Source: Paraburkholderia sp. BCC1885 (GTDB taxonomy: Bacteria > Pseudomonadota > Gammaproteobacteria > Burkholderiales > Burkholderiaceae). Taken from it: a stretch of DNA of 64,000 nucleotides. A program made the translations under genes and the position numbers. Where the stretch lies: assembly GCF_900996235.1 (NCBI RefSeq), contig NZ_CAAJGM010000206.1, positions 18,273 through 82,272 on the forward strand, read 5' to 3'. Below, in pieces: positions 62,734 to 64,000 of the stretch. Position 1 is the first letter of the stretch, and each line of letters starts with the position of its first letter. The notes beneath the pieces were generated by a model. That model did no database searches, was not told where the DNA came from, and saw only the letters and a program-made list of their open reading frames with translations.

Positions 62734-63340
62734 CGACAGAAGGAGGGGGCTGGCGAGGCAGCGTCCGTCGATGCTAGAAGAGGAACGTCCTACCGACGTT
62801 ACGTTCTTTTTTCCACAGGTTACCGCGTAACGTGCTGGAAATATTTGTCAGCTTTGAAGCCGCGCAATGAGGGGCGCGCAGGCTTCGATCACAAGCGGTA
62901 ATTTATGTGCAGCGGCGTTGCGGCGCTTTGGTTGCGGCGCGGGGCGAGTCGCGCAATCGCCCCGCTCGTGCTGCATTGCCCCGATGTAATCGATCGAAAC
63001 ATAGCTGCAACACGGCGGCGCTCAATTCCTTCTACACTGCAATTGCCTCTCCCAAGGAGGCATCGGTGGAAGGTCTTATTTGCCCGCTTCGCGCGGGCAT
63101 TCTTTTTTGCCTTGCCGCCGTGCTGAAAGAAGCGCAACACGGCGCTTCACCACGTGCCGTTGCGCGCGCTCGATGATCAGCGATGCCAGCCGCCGCCCCA
63201 ACCACCGCCCACGCCGATGCTTACGGCAGGCGCTGCGTAGTATCCATAAGCCGGTGCCGGAGCATAGCCATAAGGTGTAGGTGCCACGACGCAGCCGCCG
63301 AGGCTGGCTGCCAGTGCGATAAGCGCGAGAAGTCTGAGCA
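62734..63340. other. Region upstream of the RND permease
   Basis: Apart from the transcript candidate (63043-63107) and the small lipoprotein (63177-63341) no gene is convincing. A TACACT -10-like hexamer lies at 63033-63038. No MarR or TetR gene adjoins. Confidence 0.35.
63043..63107 (+). ncRNA. Candidate small RNA or tiny ORF
   Basis: Two hairpins in order: TGCCTC-TCCCAA-GGAGGCA type at 63044-63062, and TGCCCGC/GCGGGCA at 63081-63099, followed by TTCTTTTTT, a good Rho-independent terminator. With TACACT at 63033-63038 as -10 a transcript of about 62 nt results. Alternatively AGGAGG (63055-63060) precedes GTG 63066, opening a 36-codon frame (MEGLICPLRAGILFCLAAVL) through the terminator. Evidence is structural only. 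Confidence 0.35.
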
Positions 63341-63341
63341 T
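63177..63341 (-). CDS. Very small Gly/Tyr/Pro-rich lipoprotein
   Basis: This 54-residue protein starts ATG 63341 after AGGAGG. Signal LRLLALIALAASLGGC is a lipobox; the mature peptide is VVAPTPYGYAPAPAYGYYA followed by a Gly-Trp-rich end (GGGWGGGWHR). Related in design to the one at 55014-55136. Role unknown, probably outer-membrane periplasmic face. Confidence 0.7.
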   Translation of the reverse strand: MLRLLALIALAASLGGCVVAPTPYGYAPAPAYGYYAAPAVSIGVGGGWGGGWHR

Positions 63342-63662
63342 GATGATTCCTCCTGTTGTAACTTGGAGCGAAGCATAACGGCGTCGTTCGGAGCAGTCGT
63401 AACTGTCGTGTGACTGTGCATTACGGGGCACATGGAGCGAATTCGGCGTGTAGGGCAGCGGCGCTGTGTGCGCTGCGCCATCGGAGGCGAGCCCTATTTA
63501 CAGATGCTTACGTTATCCGTGGTCTGACGAATCAGCACGCCGGAGAACGCGTACTTTTTGCCTGAAAACACGCTGTGGAAAATCCCCGGTGTTGCGCGCG
63601 CGCGACCTTCCGGCGAGCGCCGCATTGCTATGATTGAGTCACTGTTGCTCGGAGCGGCAATC

Positions 63663-63968
63663 ATGGCGATCAGAGATTTGACGATAAGCGAGCGGCAACA
63701 TGCCGCCATCGCCGAAGCACGCAAACTGGCAGATAGCGGTGCATATCACGATTACACCGACATCGAATACGTGCTGCGTTTTGATCAGGGATTGTCGGAT
63801 GTCACGGCCTTGCTTGACAGCCAGGCCATCCACCGCGATCTGAATCGACGTTGCGCCGATGCGCGCGAGAAACAGGGAAGGTCTGAACAAATCATTTTCA
63901 GCCTGACTGTTCGCCACATTCGAAATTGGCGGGTCTCGAAAGTCGTTTTCTTGTTGGGAACCGAATGA
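63663..63968 (+). CDS. Hypothetical soluble protein, first of an overlapping pair
   Basis: This 101-residue protein starts ATG 63663 with GGAG 9 bp upstream: MAIRDLTISERQHAAIAEAR. It is mostly helical at the N-terminus with DYTDIEYVLRFDQGLSDV in the middle and a basic C-terminal half (VRHIRNWRVSKVVFLLGTE). ATG 63630 is an alternative. The stop overlaps the next start by 4 bp (ATGA). No family recognised; a small regulator-plus-partner pair is possible. Confidence 0.5.
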   Translation: MAIRDLTISERQHAAIAEARKLADSGAYHDYTDIEYVLRFDQGLSDVTALLDSQAIHRDLNRRCADAREKQGRSEQIIFSLTVRHIRNWRVSKVVFLLGTE

Positions 63969-64000
63969 ATACCGACCAGAAATTGATCTCGATGTTTGAA
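63965..64000 (+). CDS. Start of a gene cut by the window edge
   Basis: ATG 63965 overlaps the previous stop and reads MNTDQKLISMFE to the last base. Translational coupling suggests an operon partner. Nothing more can be said. Confidence 0.4.
   Translation, partial: MNTDQKLISMFE

Noticed and set aside
63494..63724. 76-codon minus-strand frame opposite the 63663 gene
   Set aside because: Its C-terminal stretch (KKYAFSGVLIRQTTDN) looks protein-like, but no start with a ribosome-binding site was found and it overlaps a better frame; left unannotated.

Overview
The window looks like part of a Paraburkholderia/Burkholderia chromosome. This rests on the high G+C and GC-rich third codon positions, the zwf-pgl-glk/hexR operon with a fused glucokinase-regulator, a Gram-negative trimeric porin, the trxB/ftsK-lolA-rarA-serS neighbourhood and the minCDE cluster. 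Species cannot be assigned by reading alone.

Left part (1-25 kb). The 3' part of a GntR/FCD regulator precedes an MFS carrier. An EVE/PUA-like protein and a Bcr/CflA exporter follow. A 643-bp imperfect palindrome with two 147-bp arms lies between the convergent exporter and glk genes. Next come two divergent glucose operons: zwf-pgl-glk/hexR on the minus strand and a glucose-type ABC transporter on the plus strand. A palindrome matching the HexR operator lies inside a consensus promoter between them. A second sugar locus (MFS carrier, GH31 glycosidase, porin) follows on the minus strand, then a UPF0126 membrane protein, an Smr-domain protein, trxB, ftsK and lolA.

Middle (25-39 kb). After an 11-unit GGCTAC repeat comes a two-gene module that resembles a toxin-antitoxin pair, with a palindrome over a consensus -35 box and an almost leaderless start. 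An NCS1 permease, rarA, serS and tRNA-Ser(CGA) follow. Directly downstream of the tRNA is an accessory island (about 31.1-38.7 kb). It holds an orphan Hcp gene with two tightly overlapping cargo-like genes, an S24-like protein, an Arc-type repressor with a palindrome between divergent genes, a nucleotidyltransferase-like gene and several hypotheticals. At least four of its genes carry frameshifts or an in-frame stop, and no integrase is visible, so it looks like a decaying element.

Right part (39-64 kb). A four-gene overlapping lipid-modification cluster (FAD oxidoreductase, DUF1365, CFA-synthase-like methyltransferase, chalcone-isomerase-like protein) converges on a lipoprotein esterase. Then come an NRAMP metal transporter, a Tat-type ferritin-like lipoprotein, map, a GNAT acetyltransferase, minCDE, a YXWGXW-repeat protein, a ClC transporter, a heptosyltransferase, several very small Gly/Tyr-rich lipoproteins, an MHS-family MFS carrier, a TonB-like lipoprotein, a glycine-zipper lipoprotein and an RND efflux permease with an unusual low-complexity insertion and no adjacent adaptor gene. 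A compact two-hairpin transcript candidate lies upstream of the RND gene.

All product calls come from reading motifs and recalling families; no search was run.
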